Origin: Plazaster borealis
Lineage: Eukaryota > Echinodermata > Asteroidea > Forcipulatida > Labidiasteridae
NCBI GenBank assembly: GCA_021014325.1
Contig: CM037461.1
Span: 2,009,501-2,073,500, forward strand
DNA length: 64,000 nucleotides
Direction of reading: 5' to 3'
Shown: piece after piece, positions 10,721 to 22,310 of the stretch
Numbering within the stretch: position 1 is the stretch's first letter
Layout: the number at the start of each line of letters is the position of its first letter
Position numbers and translations under genes: made by a program
The notes under the pieces: generated by a model
Told to the model about the DNA's origin: nothing
Databases searched by the model: none
Seen by the model: only the letters and a program-made list of their open reading frames with translations

Positions 10721-10854
10721 ATTGCCTGATCAGACCAGAAATGCTGTGTTAAGTGCTGTATACGCCCTACTTACATACAGCCTAGACCTGATACTTCATG
10801 GAGGCAATTGCCTCTGTTGCCCCTGGACATTGCCTTGGTGCCCCTTTAAAATGT

Positions 10855-11143
10855 TCAGAAATTTACGATATCCTCATAGAGGTGCCCTTAGAGAAAATGC
10901 CTCGCAGCATTCGCGAAACAGACACCAACCCTCAGAAATCTGAGAAGCAAAATCATGCATGAATCGTTTCTCCAATTCAAATGTTTTTGTGTTGTGTGAA
11001 AATCGATCAAAACTACCTAAACTACCTCCAATGGGACTCCTTTCTCAAAATAGTTTTTACTATCAACAGCTGCAGTGCTTTTTACCAAGTAAGTTTTTAT
11101 GGTCATTCATTTTTGGAGTATTTACCATTTTATGACCCTATCT
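10855..11143. mobile_element. MITE family F, left-truncated
   Basis: Contains CATTCGCGAAACAGACACC, CAGAAATCTGAGAAGC, ACTATCAACAGCTGCAGTGC and a right end TTTACCATTTTATGACCCTA, as in the full copy at 62998-63437. Confidence 0.7.
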
Positions 11144-11333
11144 CAGCGTTCTCCCTTAACAGTGATCTGCTGGCCAAATGCTAGTTAAAACACCTGAGGA
11201 CCAGTCCAAAAATGTTGTGTCCTAATGGTCCAGCTGGCTGGTTCAGTGTTGAAATACATCCCAATTCAATAATGGAATATGGACTAGTGAAAAAGCTGTC
11301 GGACTAGTGAATGGCAAGTTTTGTAGTAGTCCA

Positions 11334-11963
11334 GGGTTCTCCCTAGGATTAATCAAAACTGTGGAGCATTTTTGACACAATTTGTTTAATGTTTGGCTGA
11401 AGCACGCTGAATTGAAACAAGGTCTTCGGAATGTTTTCTACTTGGTGTTTATCTTGGTTTTAAAAGCCCTACCACTGTGCAGTCTGGAGCATTCTATATG
11501 GTTTTCTCTTGTTGACTTTTGTAAATAATATATAGGATTTGAGGCATTGCATGGTGAGGTATCAATGTAGATTCGGTTTGCGGTAACACCATGTGTTTTG
11601 CTGTGTAGTTAATAACGAGAAGTCCTTTCGATCCACTAAGCGAAAGGAGTAGTCCCGGCAGATTTCCTACCTTCCGCCCAGGTACATGTACATGTAGTAG
11701 TTAATAAGCAAGACTGTTCTTCTCAGAACTTGGTAGTCTCCCGAATTCCGAAATCTACTCCGCGGTTGTAGAATAGTCTCCCGAATTCCGAAATCTACTC
11801 TGCAGCAGTAGAATAAATAGCAAGACAAGTTCTCAAAGAACAAAATCTACACAGCCAAGTAGGTACACATGGTGTTACCGCAAACCGAATTATACAGTGC
11901 CTGTATCGGCACACATTTCGCGCGTATCGGCCCGATTCGCTAGCTTGTGCATGGGGAGAACCC
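11334..11963. mobile_element. MITE family R nested in S
   Basis: Begins GGGTTCTCCCTAGG and ends GGGGAGAACCC. Shares AAAACTGTGGAGCATTTT and CTAGCTTGTGCATGGGGAG with the copies at 16928-17225 and 27054-27390. Split by element Q. Confidence 0.8.
11571..11890. mobile_element. MITE family Q nested in R
   Basis: A perfect terminal inverted repeat: ATTCGGTTTGCGGTAACACC at the left and GGTGTTACCGCAAACCGAAT at the right. About 320 bp with an internal direct repeat (TAGTCTCCCGAATTCCG twice). Not seen elsewhere in the window. Confidence 0.9.
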
Positions 11964-12018
11964 TTTGGTCCCACTGACTAGTCGCTGAAAAAGTTAAGGA
12001 CAAACCTTGTGTAACCTT

Positions 12019-12413
12019 AAAAGGCATCATACACGTCTGGTAATTGGAGCCTACTGTTTGTTTCAAACCTATATAGTTACAGATATACCATAAAACTAAC
12101 CTGTGAAAATTTCATTTCAAAAGGTGGTGGCGTTTTTGAGATATTGCTGAAAATCTGAAGCGGTTATGTCCACGCAGGAAGAATAATCTGCATTGGAATA
12201 CACACTCTGAGAAGTGTTACGCGTAACGCTTCTCAGATTCAAATGTTTTGGGGATAAAAAGTGATATATTTTTCCGTAACAGCAGTACTTCGAAGTGAAA
12301 AGTTTCTCAAAATGCAAGTTTCTATCCAAAGCTGCTGTACTTCTCACCAAGTAAGTTTTTATTACCATTACTTATAAATCAGAGTCATTTACCAAACGTG
12401 TACGATGCCTTTA
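12019..12413. mobile_element. MITE family B (B2 type)
   Basis: AGGCATCATACACGTCTGG to CCAAACGTGTACGATGCCT. The central palindrome is GTTACGCGTAAC within GAGAAG...CTTCTC. The left flank is TTAA; the right flank TTAG is a degraded TTAA. Confidence 0.88.
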
Positions 12414-13058
12414 GAGTGTTGTTTGAATCTTCAGGGCCTACATGGTGTGAATGATTGGATGAGCAACAGAGTACACTGTTCGAATATGTCAAGACCATAA
12501 CAAAGGCTCCTTAAATCACACCTACATTGTATTGTACCCACTTCACTAGTACTATAGGGCTTCTTAGTTTAGCACTTGACAGTTATCGCAAAAACCTCAA
12601 GGTTTACACAAAGCAGACCCATGCTGCCTTTTATTTGTAAATGATTAATTTGATTGAATTACAAGTCTAGGGTTTCTAATCTGCGAAACCCTTAAGAACC
12701 AATTGTGGTTCTTAACAATGGCTCCCAACAATAGATCCCTTTGTAGAGCCGACCTACTTTAATCATTATATTAACTCGTCAGACTCTGACCAAATCAATA
12801 ACTGTCTAGAGTTTTTGACTGCTCTAGCATTGGATTATGTGCTCATTTTTATTAAATAGAAACAACTTAATTAAAGGCAGGGTGTAGTTTTGGTAATTAC
12901 TCTAGATACAAGCATGGAGCTATAAAAAGGATACAAGTTAATGACCATAACAACTTACTCTGAAAGGAGCACAGGAGAGCTGTTGATAGTATTAATAATA
13001 ATAATAATAATAACTTATTCTTGATATAGCGTTTTAGGCCAAGTAATAAAAATAATAA

Positions 13059-13242
13059 GTTTCTCGTCCGGACTTAAAACAAAACAAAAAGGCAGGGCTT
13101 CACTATTTACTCTTTTTTTTTTTCAAATTCTTTTTTTTTCCTTTTTGCTTTTTGGGGCTTTTTTCTAAAATAGTAAAATAGTAAATTTAGTATAAAAAAA
13201 AGGAGGCAGCGGCCAAAAAGGAGGCGGGCGAGGACGAGAAAC
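13059..13242. mobile_element. N-like MITE
   Basis: Inverted ends AGTTTCTCGTCC and GGACGAGAAACT, with the GGAGGCGGGCG segment typical of the N group (compare 29879-30136 and 46261-46563). Confidence 0.7.
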
Positions 13243-13497
13243 TTGTTATCTTTGTTATTTTGCCTTTACATAAAATCTCAAAACGCTGTACATTAAACGC
13301 TGTAGGCCTACATCTGGAATAAAAAGTCGCATCCCCTTAAGGTGATCCTTCTGCTGCTGATTCCCAGGTTGTATCGTAAACTTGGGTGTGATCCCTGGCT
13401 ACACGTCAGTTAATGGTTACGGCAGTTAATGGTTGTGGCTTCTGACTGGCACCCTGAACAAAGATATTGTCAAAATAGGGAGACCGCCAACATATAG

Positions 13498-13572
13498 GGC
13501 TATAGATAGCTCAGTTGGTAGAGCGCTGGCACATTCATCCGGAGGTCGTTGGTTCAAACCCTGCTATAGTCA
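13498..13572 (+). pseudogene. tRNA-like module (Asn-like anticodon loop) in a repeat
   Basis: A cloverleaf-like segment: acceptor GGCTATA pairs with TATAGTC (one G-T), box A TAGCTCAGTTGG is perfect, box B is GGTTCAAACCC. The anticodon loop would be ACATTCA, reading ATT, but position 33 is C rather than T, and two extra bases separate the acceptor and D arms. It is therefore a decayed tRNA-derived module and not a tRNA gene. The surrounding repeat extends from about 13330 to 13600. Confidence 0.7.
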
Positions 13573-14352
13573 ATTTTATCTCTGTTCAATCCCAAATCAG
13601 TATAAAACATTGTGAGAAACAACTCCCTTTGAAGTAGCCAAGTTGATGACCTAACACTTACTCTGTAAGGAGCGCTGGAGAGCTGTTGATTTTATAATAA
13701 AACATTGTGAGAAAGGACCCCCTTTGAAGTATTGTAGTTTTAGAGAAAGAGGTAATTTTCACCCCAAAAAATTTGAATCTGAGAAAGGCATGAAACCTTT
13801 CTCAGGCATCTGAAAACACACAATCCTATGCAACAAGGGTGTTTTTTCTTTCCTTATTTTCTTGCAACTTCGATGAGCCCAAATATTTACAGGTTTGTTA
13901 TATTATGCATAATGTTGGGATACACCAAGTGAGGATGGGGTCTGTGACAATTACCAAAAGTATACCCTGCCTTTAATCATTAAATTACCTCGTGTCAACT
14001 TTGAACAAATCCAATCCAGTCTAGAACTTCTGTCTACTGAAAAAGACCATTTGACCACCATTGTTGTTCACTAAGTCATCTATGACTAATAACACCGACA
14101 CTATCACCTTGAAAAGTATAACTTATATTTGAACAGATTATCTCTAAATGAAGCTTACTTGTCTTCAACAGACTCCCCGTATTTCTGAGAAAAAGTGGTA
14201 CACTAAACCCAATTCCCAGTCTGCGGTTATGTACTTTGTGGGATTTAATAATGATATCAGATTACCCTGAAATAGATTTTACGAGACATAAGCAAATATA
14301 TACACTGCTAACGTTTTCAGTTATTATTTCATTTCTGACCAGCATAATGTTA

Positions 14353-14475
14353 GTCTCCATTACCAAAGGTCACCCTGTGAGTGCAGAGATGGTTCTTGTG
14401 ATTGATTTAGCTTGGTGCATACATCCTTGGCAGCAATAGGCTGCATACTCCCCAGGGAGCTGAGATGGTTTTAAG
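14353..14475 (+). mobile_element. Fragment of the tRNA-Leu-type SINE body
   Basis: GAGTGCAGAGATGGTTCTTG through ATACTCCCCAGGGAGCTGAG matches 32785-32870 of the SINE copy at 32626-32925. Confidence 0.65.
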
Positions 14476-14742
14476 GGATTGTATACGTTTGGTAATTGGA
14501 ACCCACTGTTTGTTTCAATCCTTTGTAGATATATACCATAAAACTAAACTGTGATAATTTCATTTCAAAAGGTGGTAGCGTTTTTGAGATATTGCCGTAA
14601 ATCTGGAGCGGTTATGTCCAGGCAGGAATAATATTCTGCCATTGGAATACACAATCTGAGAAACGTTACTGCAGTAATGCTTCTCAGATTCAATTTTTGT
14701 GGGATAAAAAGTGATATTTTTTCCATAACCGCAGTACTTCTG
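14476..14742. mobile_element. MITE family B (B1 type), right part missing
   Basis: Begins GGGATTGTATACGTTTGG after TTAA and includes the palindrome TTACTGCAGTAA at the centre. It breaks off after CCGCAGTACTTCTG. Confidence 0.8.
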
Positions 14743-14749
14743 AAAAACC

Positions 14750-16925
14750 ATCACAAATACATCATCAAAATATACAACCTGGGTTAAGAGATATAGCAAT
14801 ATAAACGGCAGATTACATTTTAATACATTCCAAAGACAGGACAATGGCAGACCTGAAGAATTATAAAAAAGTAAACTAAAATACCTACTAGTTGCTTTCC
14901 AAATACCACTGTTAGACAACAATTTTTTTCCAAAGGCCACATTACAAGAGGAAAACAAAAAATACAAGATGATTATTAAAACAAGAATATTATTTTTTAC
15001 CAGCATTCCAGAGGAATATTTCAGTCATGAAATAGTATTAGAAGACACCGCATAACACTGTTGCTTATTTTGATTGCCGCAGTCGATATTAAGTACACAA
15101 AATAAAAGGCACATTTAAAAAAAAACTTAAACTTGACCACCAAATTTGATGAAAAGCTGTTTAAAACTTTGGCATCCTAAGAGTGAGTTAAAACAATTGG
15201 GACGATCTTATTTCAGAAACCTCTGTTGTCTTTCTGTTTGTCAAGTCAGTATTATTTACTAATTAAAATAGTTGCAGGGATTAAATGAAATTGACAGTTT
15301 TGTATTAATAAAGTAGTCGGCTTTATTTTTGTCTTAAAAAAATAATATACAAATAGTTAGCAGACCCAGAAACAGCAGTTTGAAAAATAGTGCAACTTCA
15401 TTTGTGATTTTCTCCAAACACGTTTTTTTATACTGTGTACGAGTTAGGTCGGTTCGTGGTACGTGCGACGAATTAGTGTTGTTTATCTTGTTTTGTTTTG
15501 TTTTGTTGTAACGGGCACATCCATCACAAGCCTCGGCTTTTAGGATGATGCCTCCATGGTGCAAAGGTGGAAATAATTGTTCTATTGAATTGAATCGAGG
15601 ATATGAATTTCTGTGTACAACTTAAGCAACCAACCCCGGAAACGGCAGAAGACGACTCCAGAAAGCACTCACAAACACCCCCTTTTTTTGCTTTTTAGTG
15701 TCATATCTCAACTTTTATTCAACGTATCAATTTCGTTCTTGTGCCAAAAAAGAGAATAGTTATTCATCTTCAAAACTGTTTTAAAATTATATTAAAGTAT
15801 TGTTTTAAAGTCCCGTACTATGGGGTCTAAAGATGAACAGTTTTGTCAGTTTTACTGTGTAGCCGGCATGTTTTGCTCAATGCAGACCATGCAATGCGGT
15901 CTCTAAACGGTCGTAACTCAGTAACCCCTCAGCCGATTGTTTTCGTTCGAGCTTTAAAATAGAGGGCGATCCCTCCCAAGAAAGTGATGTTAAACTCTAG
16001 TTGATTGGTTATAATTTACTGCCATACTAGGGCACTGTTAGACCAAGCAGCGAATCAGAATGGTTCTTTGATATCCCATTGAACGCACGTGTCCACATCA
16101 TTCGGCGTACTATGACAGAGAATAATCTGTTAAAAAAGGTACCAGTTTAAGAGGTACATTGCCTCCTTCTAAATGTAATTTAAAGCGTGCAAATTTATAC
16201 TATTGGAAAGTCCAATTCTTGGAGATTTATGTGATGATATATTTTTTTGATAAGACAAAAGTATGAAGTAGTTATGGTCGTGTGGAAAATGTCTTGAAAA
16301 TGAAAAAATCCGTCAACACAAGTTTGGAACTCGAAACCTGCTACGTGTTTATTGGGGCATACTATTCTTAAGAAGGGGGTAATGCTATCGTGTAGTGTGA
16401 TTTTTTTGTTTTACTACAGTTCATTTTCCCGCATGCTTCTGCAATAGGGCCTATAGTTTTGCAACAGAGCAATAGTCGCAGTTCATAGCAAATGTAAACA
16501 CTTTGTTGTAATTTATTTTTCTACGTTTGATTTAATTGCAAAGTTTGAGAAATGTTTTTACACCTTAATTGTAAATGGAATGGCCCAAGTTTAGGCTTTA
16601 CGGACGAACGCACAGCTTCACACAGATCGGGCTAATCCGCTTACTGGACTCCTGTATAGAGTTTTAGGTACACGCATAATGATTTACCTCGAATTAAAAC
16701 AGCAAAGTTAAGTGGGACAAACAGGGGGTAACAAATTCATATGAAGCTGCGAGAGTCGTTTCGCTATCACCGCGACAGACATTTAACGACTTGTGCACAA
16801 GTCTATAGATTCCTATGTAGTAGCCTAAAAGCTACACAGTCGGAGTCTTCAAGGGGTTTACTAAAAGATGGAAATGCTATCAGTTGAACATCCTCAAAAC
16901 AGGTGGACAATCAAATTGTTTGAAA
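14750..16925. other. No gene or recurrent repeat recognised
   Basis: About 2.2 kb of AT-rich sequence. I found no exon with convincing splice sites and no family shared with the rest of the window. Confidence 0.4.
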
Positions 16926-16927
16926 TA

Positions 16928-17225
16928 TCACTAGCGGGTTTCTTCCCATGCACAAGCTAGCATATCGGGCCAATATGTGCAAATTTCGGCCAATAAGCTT
17001 AAACAAAAATAATAATAATATTTTTATTTTATTTTAAATTTCACAAAAAACATCAAGATAAAACCATATATAGAATGCTCCAGATTGCACAGTAAGGCTT
17101 TTAAAACCAAGATAACATCAAGTAGAAACCATTCCGAAGACCTTATTGTTTCGATTCAGCGTGCTTCGGCAAAACATCAAACAAGTTGTCCAGAATGCCC
17201 CCTAGTTTTGAAAAAACCTGGGGAG
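16928..17225. mobile_element. MITE family R
   Basis: CCCATGCACAAGCTAGC at the left and TTTTGAAAAAACCTGGGG at the right; the interior contains AGAATGCTCCAGATTGCAC. Same family as 27054-27390. Confidence 0.75.
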
Positions 17226-17534
17226 TTTGTATAAATGTACATCAGAATGTTCGTTATCATCATCATCAATTAAATTGAAATGCTCGGGGAGAGAGTAGCG
17301 CGAGCTCGATGGTGCTGTCGGCGCAGTTTCCATTCCAGCAGGTTTTGGGCGAGTCTCCATCCAGCTGACAGATTCAGCCCTAACATCCTCCTATTTTGGA
17401 TCCCAGTTTCGGAACTTTTTTTTGTCGGCACCTGTGGCATTATCATGGAGTTCCTGTGATGTCACATCCTGCAGTGTTGAAACTGATATCGAATTAATGG
17501 CGTGTTTAACCTTTTCCTTTCTCTATGGCTTTAA

Positions 17535-17890
17535 AGGGTGTGTACAACATTGGTAAGGTTGAAAATAAAAATGTTCACAGATTTGCACATAACTTACATG
17601 GTATAAAGATGGTCATGGTGGAAAACTTCCCTTGAAATAGTTTTGCTTGAAATGCTATAGTTTTTAGGAAACGTGTAAAACAATTAGTCTTTATGATTGG
17701 TAATAAAAACCTGATGTTTGAAAACAGTGAAACTTATAATGGGGTTTTTCACTGTTTTCTCATGACTCATGAAGACCGATTTAGCTTAAAGTTTGACAGG
17801 TTTGTTATTTCATGTAGGCCTATATTTTATGTTGGGTCACATCAAGTGTGGATACTGGTCTTTGACAATAACCAATGTTATACATGTGCT
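17535..17890. mobile_element. MITE family C
   Basis: AGGGTGTGTACAACATTGG at the left after TTAA; the right end TAACCAATGTTATACATGTGCT abuts the TTAA (17891-17894) that also forms the left flank of the next element. The interior has GGTTTTTCACTGTTTTC. Confidence 0.85.
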
Positions 17891-17894
17891 TTAA

Positions 17895-18263
17895 AGGCAC
17901 TGTACACGTTTGGTAATTACTCAAAATATATATTAGCATAAAAACTTACTTGGTAACGAGCAAAGGAGAGCTGTTGATAGTATAAAACATTGTGAGAAAC
18001 GACTCCCTCTGAAGTAACGTAGTTTTTGAGAAAGAGGTAATTTCTCACTAAAATAATAAAAGACTTCTTGCAAGAAGCCTTTTATTCCTATCTGAAAGCA
18101 CACACATTTGTACAACAAGGGTGTTTTTTCTTTCATCATTTTCTTGCAACTTCAATGACCAATTGAGCCTAAATTTTCACAGGCTTGTTATTTTATGCAT
18201 ATGTTGGGATACACAAAGTGAAAATACTGGTCTTTGACAATTACCAAACAGTGTTCAGTGCCT
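17895..18263. mobile_element. MITE family A
   Basis: AGGCACTGTACACGTTTGG to CCAAACAGTGTTCAGTGCCT with TTAA on both sides. The core contains CTTCTTGCAAGAAG (palindrome), and the arms carry CAAGGGTGTTTTTTCTTTC and GAGAGCTGTTGATAG. Confidence 0.9.
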
Positions 18264-18625
18264 TTAACGATGATAAGATAACAGGGTGACAAGTTGTAGT
18301 CAAAACAATACCACCTGGCCTTGTGTGAATCTGTCGCTAGAAATATTCATGCAACTCTGTGAATTTAAGAATGAGGAAATGGTCAGAACTTTACAGACCG
18401 GTGGTGTGGGCAGAGTGGAATTCAACACTGTAGGATAAAAATTACTTTTATCAATATTAGTTGGAAGAAGGTAAGTAGGCTTAACTGATTATAAATGAAA
18501 ATGGATTTTGATAATGAGTTGATAATTGACAGGGATTTTGGACATGTAGGTAAATGGGTTGGTGGTAGTGGCGTATACGGTATAGTTGCAGTTATTTGCT
18601 TGATATTATCATCGTTCTCCCTTAA

Positions 18626-19004
18626 AGGCACTGGACACGTTTAGTAATTGTCAAAGACCAGTATTCTCACTTGGTGTATCCCAACATATGCATAAACAAA
18701 CCTGTGAAAATTTGGGCTCAATTGGTCATAGAAGTTGCAAGAAAATAATGAAAGAAAAAACACCCTTGTTGCACAAATGTGTGTGCTTTCAGATGCTGAG
18801 AAAGGCTTCACGCCTGAAGTCTCTTTGAAGTTTGAGATTCAAATATTTCAGTGAGAAATTACCTTTTTTCTCAAAAACTACGAAACCTAGAGGGCGTCGT
18901 TTCTCACAATGTTTTATATTATCAACAGCTCTCCGTTGCTCGTTACCAAGTAATTTTTTATGCTATTTTTGGGGGTGAGTATTTACCAAACTTGTACAGT
19001 GCCT
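18626..19004. mobile_element. MITE family A (opposite orientation)
   Basis: AGGCACTGGACACGTTTAG after TTAA, ending CCAAACTTGTACAGTGCCT, directly abutting a family B half-element. Confidence 0.9.
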
Positions 19005-19186
19005 AAGGGTCTGGTAACGCTTGGTAATGACTCTGAAAATTAATGGCAATACAAATTTACTTGGTAAGAAGTACAGCAGCTTTGGATAGTATCATGCGTT
19101 TTGAGAAACTTTTCACTTCGAGGTACTGCGGTTTTTGAAGAAAAAAAATTGACAAATTTGAATCTGAGAAGCATTACTGCAGTAAC
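19005..19186. mobile_element. MITE family B half-element (B1 type)
   Basis: AAGGGTCTGGTAACGCTTGG, then GAAGTACAGCAGCTTTGG to the TTACTGCAGTAAC core, where it stops. Confidence 0.8.
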
Positions 19187-19257
19187 GGACCCCCCATGGC
19201 ATGGAGCTCAGAATCAAAACGAGAAAAACAAAACAAAAAACTATCTGACACAGTTTA

Positions 19258-20050
19258 AAGGTATTGTTACAGGATTGGTAAGGACAAAAAACATTTGTTT
19301 AATTTTAGTGTGAAAGCTTTAACTGATTATAAAGTTCATACTCGAACCTTTTTTTCTGTGAAGTATTTCCCTGTGTCATGAAGTCATAAATTCAAGAAAT
19401 TGTATCTGAAAACCTAAACAAATGCAATCAACTGATTTCGATTGTAACCAAAATTAAGGGCAATGTGTTTACACGCTGAAAATTGTGCAAGGTTTTTCAC
19501 TATTTTCTGGCGAAGGCCATTAACGATGTTTGGCCTTTTTTGAGAAAGACTCAGTTAGGTTCGAAACAGGAGGCCATTAAAGGCATCGTGATAATTGGAG
19601 CCTATTTGTTTGTTTCAAACCTATCTAGTTGTAGATATATACCATAAAACTAACCTGTGAAAATTTCATTTCAAAAGGTGGTAGCGTTTTTGAGATATTG
19701 CCGAAAATCTGAAGCGGTTATGTACACGCAGGAAGAATAATCTGCATTGGTATGCACACTCTGAGAAGTGTTACGCATAACGCTTCTCAGATTCAAATGT
19801 TTTGGGGGATAAAAAGTGATATATTTTTCCAGAACCGCAGTACTTCGAAGTGAATAGTTTCTCAAAATACATTGTACTATCCAAAGCTGCTGTACTTCTA
19901 ACCAATAAGTTTTTATTGGCAGAGAGTCATTACGTGTACGATGCCTTTAACAATCTTTGGCCCTTTTTTGAGAAACACTCTGTTACATATAGGTTCGAAA
20001 CAGGAGTCCATGGACATTTTTTTAAACATTTTTTTTTGAAAGACTCTGCC
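19258..20050. mobile_element. MITE family H region with nested family B
   Basis: The start AAAGGTATTGTTACAGGATTGG with TGAAAGCTTTAACTGATTAT recurs at 46080/46818 and, inverted, at 58850-59240. A B2 element (19581-19946) sits inside, and the sequences on its two sides resemble each other over about 55 bp (see findings). Confidence 0.65.
19581..19946. mobile_element. MITE family B (B2 type)
   Basis: AGGCATCGTGATAATTGG to ACGTGTACGATGCCT, flanked by TTAA at 19577-19580 and 19947-19950. The core is GTTACGCATAACGC, a decayed form of the ACGCGT core. Confidence 0.88.
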
Positions 20051-20599
20051 AGGGTCATGTAAAAATACCAAATGAATCTTTTCTCATGACCCCTTTGATC
20101 TGAAAAGTTTCCAGCCAATTTCAAGTCTCCAGTTTTAATATAAAATGCACTACACTAACTACAGAAAAACATTTGACGTCAGAGAGACAAAAATACACAC
20201 ATCATGCCTAGAATTGAATTAACTTTCTTCAAAGACAAACAATTTGACTTGGCTGGTCTCCTGTGGCACCATGCTGCGGGCCATGTCAACCCTACAGGGT
20301 GCCAGGGTTGGGGCTATTCCATTCCTCCCTCGGGGGGATGCCATGCATCACACTGTCTTTATGTTTTCTTATTGCTGATTAGTTGTCTCACCTCTTGTTA
20401 CTGTGGAATAATCCATACCTTTGTATTATTAAATCATATTTTTGTCTCGGAGCAAAATTACCGAGTAGCACTGTTGACTTTACAGCTGATGCAGGCTGGT
20501 TGTGAACTGAAGAAGTTTTCTTTCAATTCAGATTCTCAAATATTCATCCTGATGTATTTTAAAAGATTGGTGATTTTATAAACAAGTGTAAAGCTCGTC

Positions 20600-20876
20600 T
20601 TAACGTGAAGTTTTCTCAGCGTTCACGAACAATTTGCTGTTGGCGGATAATCTAGCTTTATTAACTCACTGTAGGTTTGCGTCCTGAAGGAGTTTTAGCG
20701 GCTCAACTTAGAAACATTGTTTGGCAACAACATTTCTCCTAAGTATAGGATCTTCAAGCATTGTGTTGATGATGTGGAAAAGATGAGACTTTCCTGCTGA
20801 GGAAGAGTGGATTTTTGTTTTTCTTCGGTCGTCAGTCTAGATTTTTGTTTCATCAACTCCCGGACTGCGTTTCATC
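20600..20876 (+). other. RIPOR: Candidate 5' UTR and promoter region of RIPOR first exon 1a
   Basis: Unique sequence without recurrent repeats directly upstream of the exon 1a start. I see no clear TATA box or other defined promoter element; the transcription start cannot be placed. Confidence 0.35.
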
Positions 20877-21047
20877 ATGTATCGATTACTGTCCCATACT
20901 AACTTTAGCAATCTGGCAATGTTTTACATAGGACGGCTCCAGGATATGTCTGGCACCCTGACTGGAAGAGGCAACCCACTGCATGGCAGCATCTTACGGA
21001 GCCAGTCTTTTTCTGGATTCAGAGGCGAACGTGTGTCGGGTGCATTT
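20877..21047 (+). CDS. RIPOR: RIPOR family protein, alternative first coding exon 1a
   Basis: Codes for up to 57 residues ending at a consensus donor GTAAGT (21048-21053) in phase 0, as the acceptor at 57513 requires. Residues 37-48 read GSILRSQSFSGF, very close to the N-terminal GIIRSQSFAGF of vertebrate RIPOR2 as I recall it. That segment is a basic-Ser motif of the kind bound by 14-3-3 proteins. RIPOR proteins bind and restrain RhoA-type GTPases and act in cell polarity and migration. I took the first ATG (20877, context ATCATG), but Met15 or Met24 (MSGTLTGRGNPL) could equally be used; vertebrate isoforms have a short leader similar to starting at Met24. Reading on past the donor gives a stop at 21089, so splicing is needed. 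Confidence 0.82.
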
Positions 21048-21107
21048 GTAAGTATCTTAGAAATTTGGCTTAAATTGTTTGTTAAATGAACTTTCACGGT
21101 ATTTTAA

Positions 21108-21446
21108 AGGTAACGTACACGCTTGGTGATGACTCTGATAATTAATGGCAATAAAAACATACTTGATTAGATAGAATTACAGCAGCTTTGGATAGTATAA
21201 TGAGTTTTGAGAAACTTTTCACTCCTAACTACTGTGGTTATGGAAAAAGATATCCCTTTTTATCCCCAAAAATTTGAATCTGAGAAGTGTTAAGTCCCTA
21301 AGCGCTCCAGGTTTTAGGCAATATTTCAAAAATGCTACCACCTTTTGAAATGAAATTATCACAGGTTAGTTTTATGGTATATATCTACAACTATATAGGA
21401 TTGAAACAAACATTGGGTTCCAATTACCAAACGTGTGCGATACCTT
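21108..21446. mobile_element. MITE family B
   Basis: AGGTAACGTACACGCTTGG after TTAA, to CCAAACGTGTGCGATACCT. The central palindrome is deleted. It lies 60 bp into the intron after exon 1a. Confidence 0.85.
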
Positions 21447-21447
21447 C

Positions 21448-21604
21448 AGGCCTGGAATTTCATCTTTGAGAGGGCAAGGCCATTTTCATTTTGCAAAGGG
21501 CACTTCCATTGGAAAATCTTGAAGTCTGTGAGCAACTTTTGAAGGGGCAACAAGGCCAAGACAAGGGGCAACGGAGGCCATGGCCTCCGTGTAATTCCAG
21601 GCCT
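21448..21604. mobile_element. MITE family V
   Basis: Inverted ends AGGCCTGGAATTTCA and GTAATTCCAGGCCT. The interior carries GGGCAAGGCCATTTTC and GGCAACGGAGGCCATGG. The 87-bp array at 23326-23900 is an amplified segment of the same family. Confidence 0.8.
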
Positions 21605-21784
21605 GTACCTTTCAACCCTTAAAAATTGAGATTAAACAAATTCCTGAATACGGATTAAAGGAAGAAGGAAATGAGAAGCTGGAATCGTCAAGTGATAGAG
21701 AATGTAATGGTCAAATGATAGACCGTTGCATGCAAAATATGTACAACACTGATGGCCTCCTTTGCATATTTATCACTTGCCCCT

Positions 21785-22095
21785 ATAGACTGTGCAAGTC
21801 TCGCGCATATCGAAAACAAGAAAACAACTCGAACAAAGACCATATTGGTGTCCCTTCGTAAATGCTGCAGCCAGAGCAGCAGTTGTTACCCGCTGTAACC
21901 TCGCTAAACGTGGATGGATTCGACATCCTTGATGAAAATACCGTGACAGTTTTCGGCTGTTTTTCATCTCAAGTAGACACTGTAATCAGCTGAACCTTTC
22001 ACTGGTGACTTTTATTGTATCTGTCTTTATAATTTTGCCTGTAAATCAGCATTACATTGACAAAAACTGATCTGTATGACCCTACACTTAAGTAC
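21785..22095. mobile_element. Fragments of families P and F
   Basis: GACTGTGCAAGTCTCGCGC (family P left end, see 24509-25210) runs directly into a family F part: GTTACCCGCTGTAACCTCGC, GTGGATGGATTCGAC and a right end GACCCTACACTTAA. Confidence 0.6.
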
Positions 22096-22310
22096 CCTAT
22101 AGAATTCTTAAGTTCTTATTCAGTAATCCCAACATTAATGGACGCTGCGTGGCCGTGACTTCCACTGCCTTGGTCTAGGATTAGGTAATTAAAATTGTCA
22201 TAAAAATTGTGTCCTTTATGGCCTCGGGTTTTGAAGATTGAAATGTAAGGGCTGTTCAGACTATCGAAGGACACATTTTTGTGAATCTTTACCTGGCCTG
22301 GAATTAACCT

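Larger units (their letters stand above)
11147..12005. mobile_element. MITE family S, host of a two-level nest
   Basis: Left part CGTTCTCCCTTAACAGTG with GCTGGCCAAATGC, and right part GACTAGTCGCTGAAAAAG followed by TTAAGGACAAACC. Uninterrupted relatives are at 26275-26463, 36023-36192 and 56364-56583. Family R (11334-11963) is inserted inside it. Confidence 0.75.
12875..13972. mobile_element. MITE family E carrying two nested insertions
   Basis: Ends AGGCAGGGTGTAGTTTTGG and CCAAAAGTATACCCTGCCT, flanked by TTAA (12871-12874 and 13973-13976). The interior matches family A (GAGCTGTTGATAGTATT, ACATTGTGAGAAA, GAGAAAGAGGTAATTTT), but the termini differ. Insertions inside are an N-like MITE (13059-13242) and a tRNA-like repeat (about 13330-13600). 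Confidence 0.8.

Noticed and set aside
14560..15006. 148-codon minus-strand ORF
   Set aside because: Half of it runs through a family B MITE; no domain was recognised.
20204..20581. 125-codon ORF upstream of RIPOR exon 1a
   Set aside because: No recognisable domain and unremarkable composition; the frame has no supporting splice sites and is probably chance.
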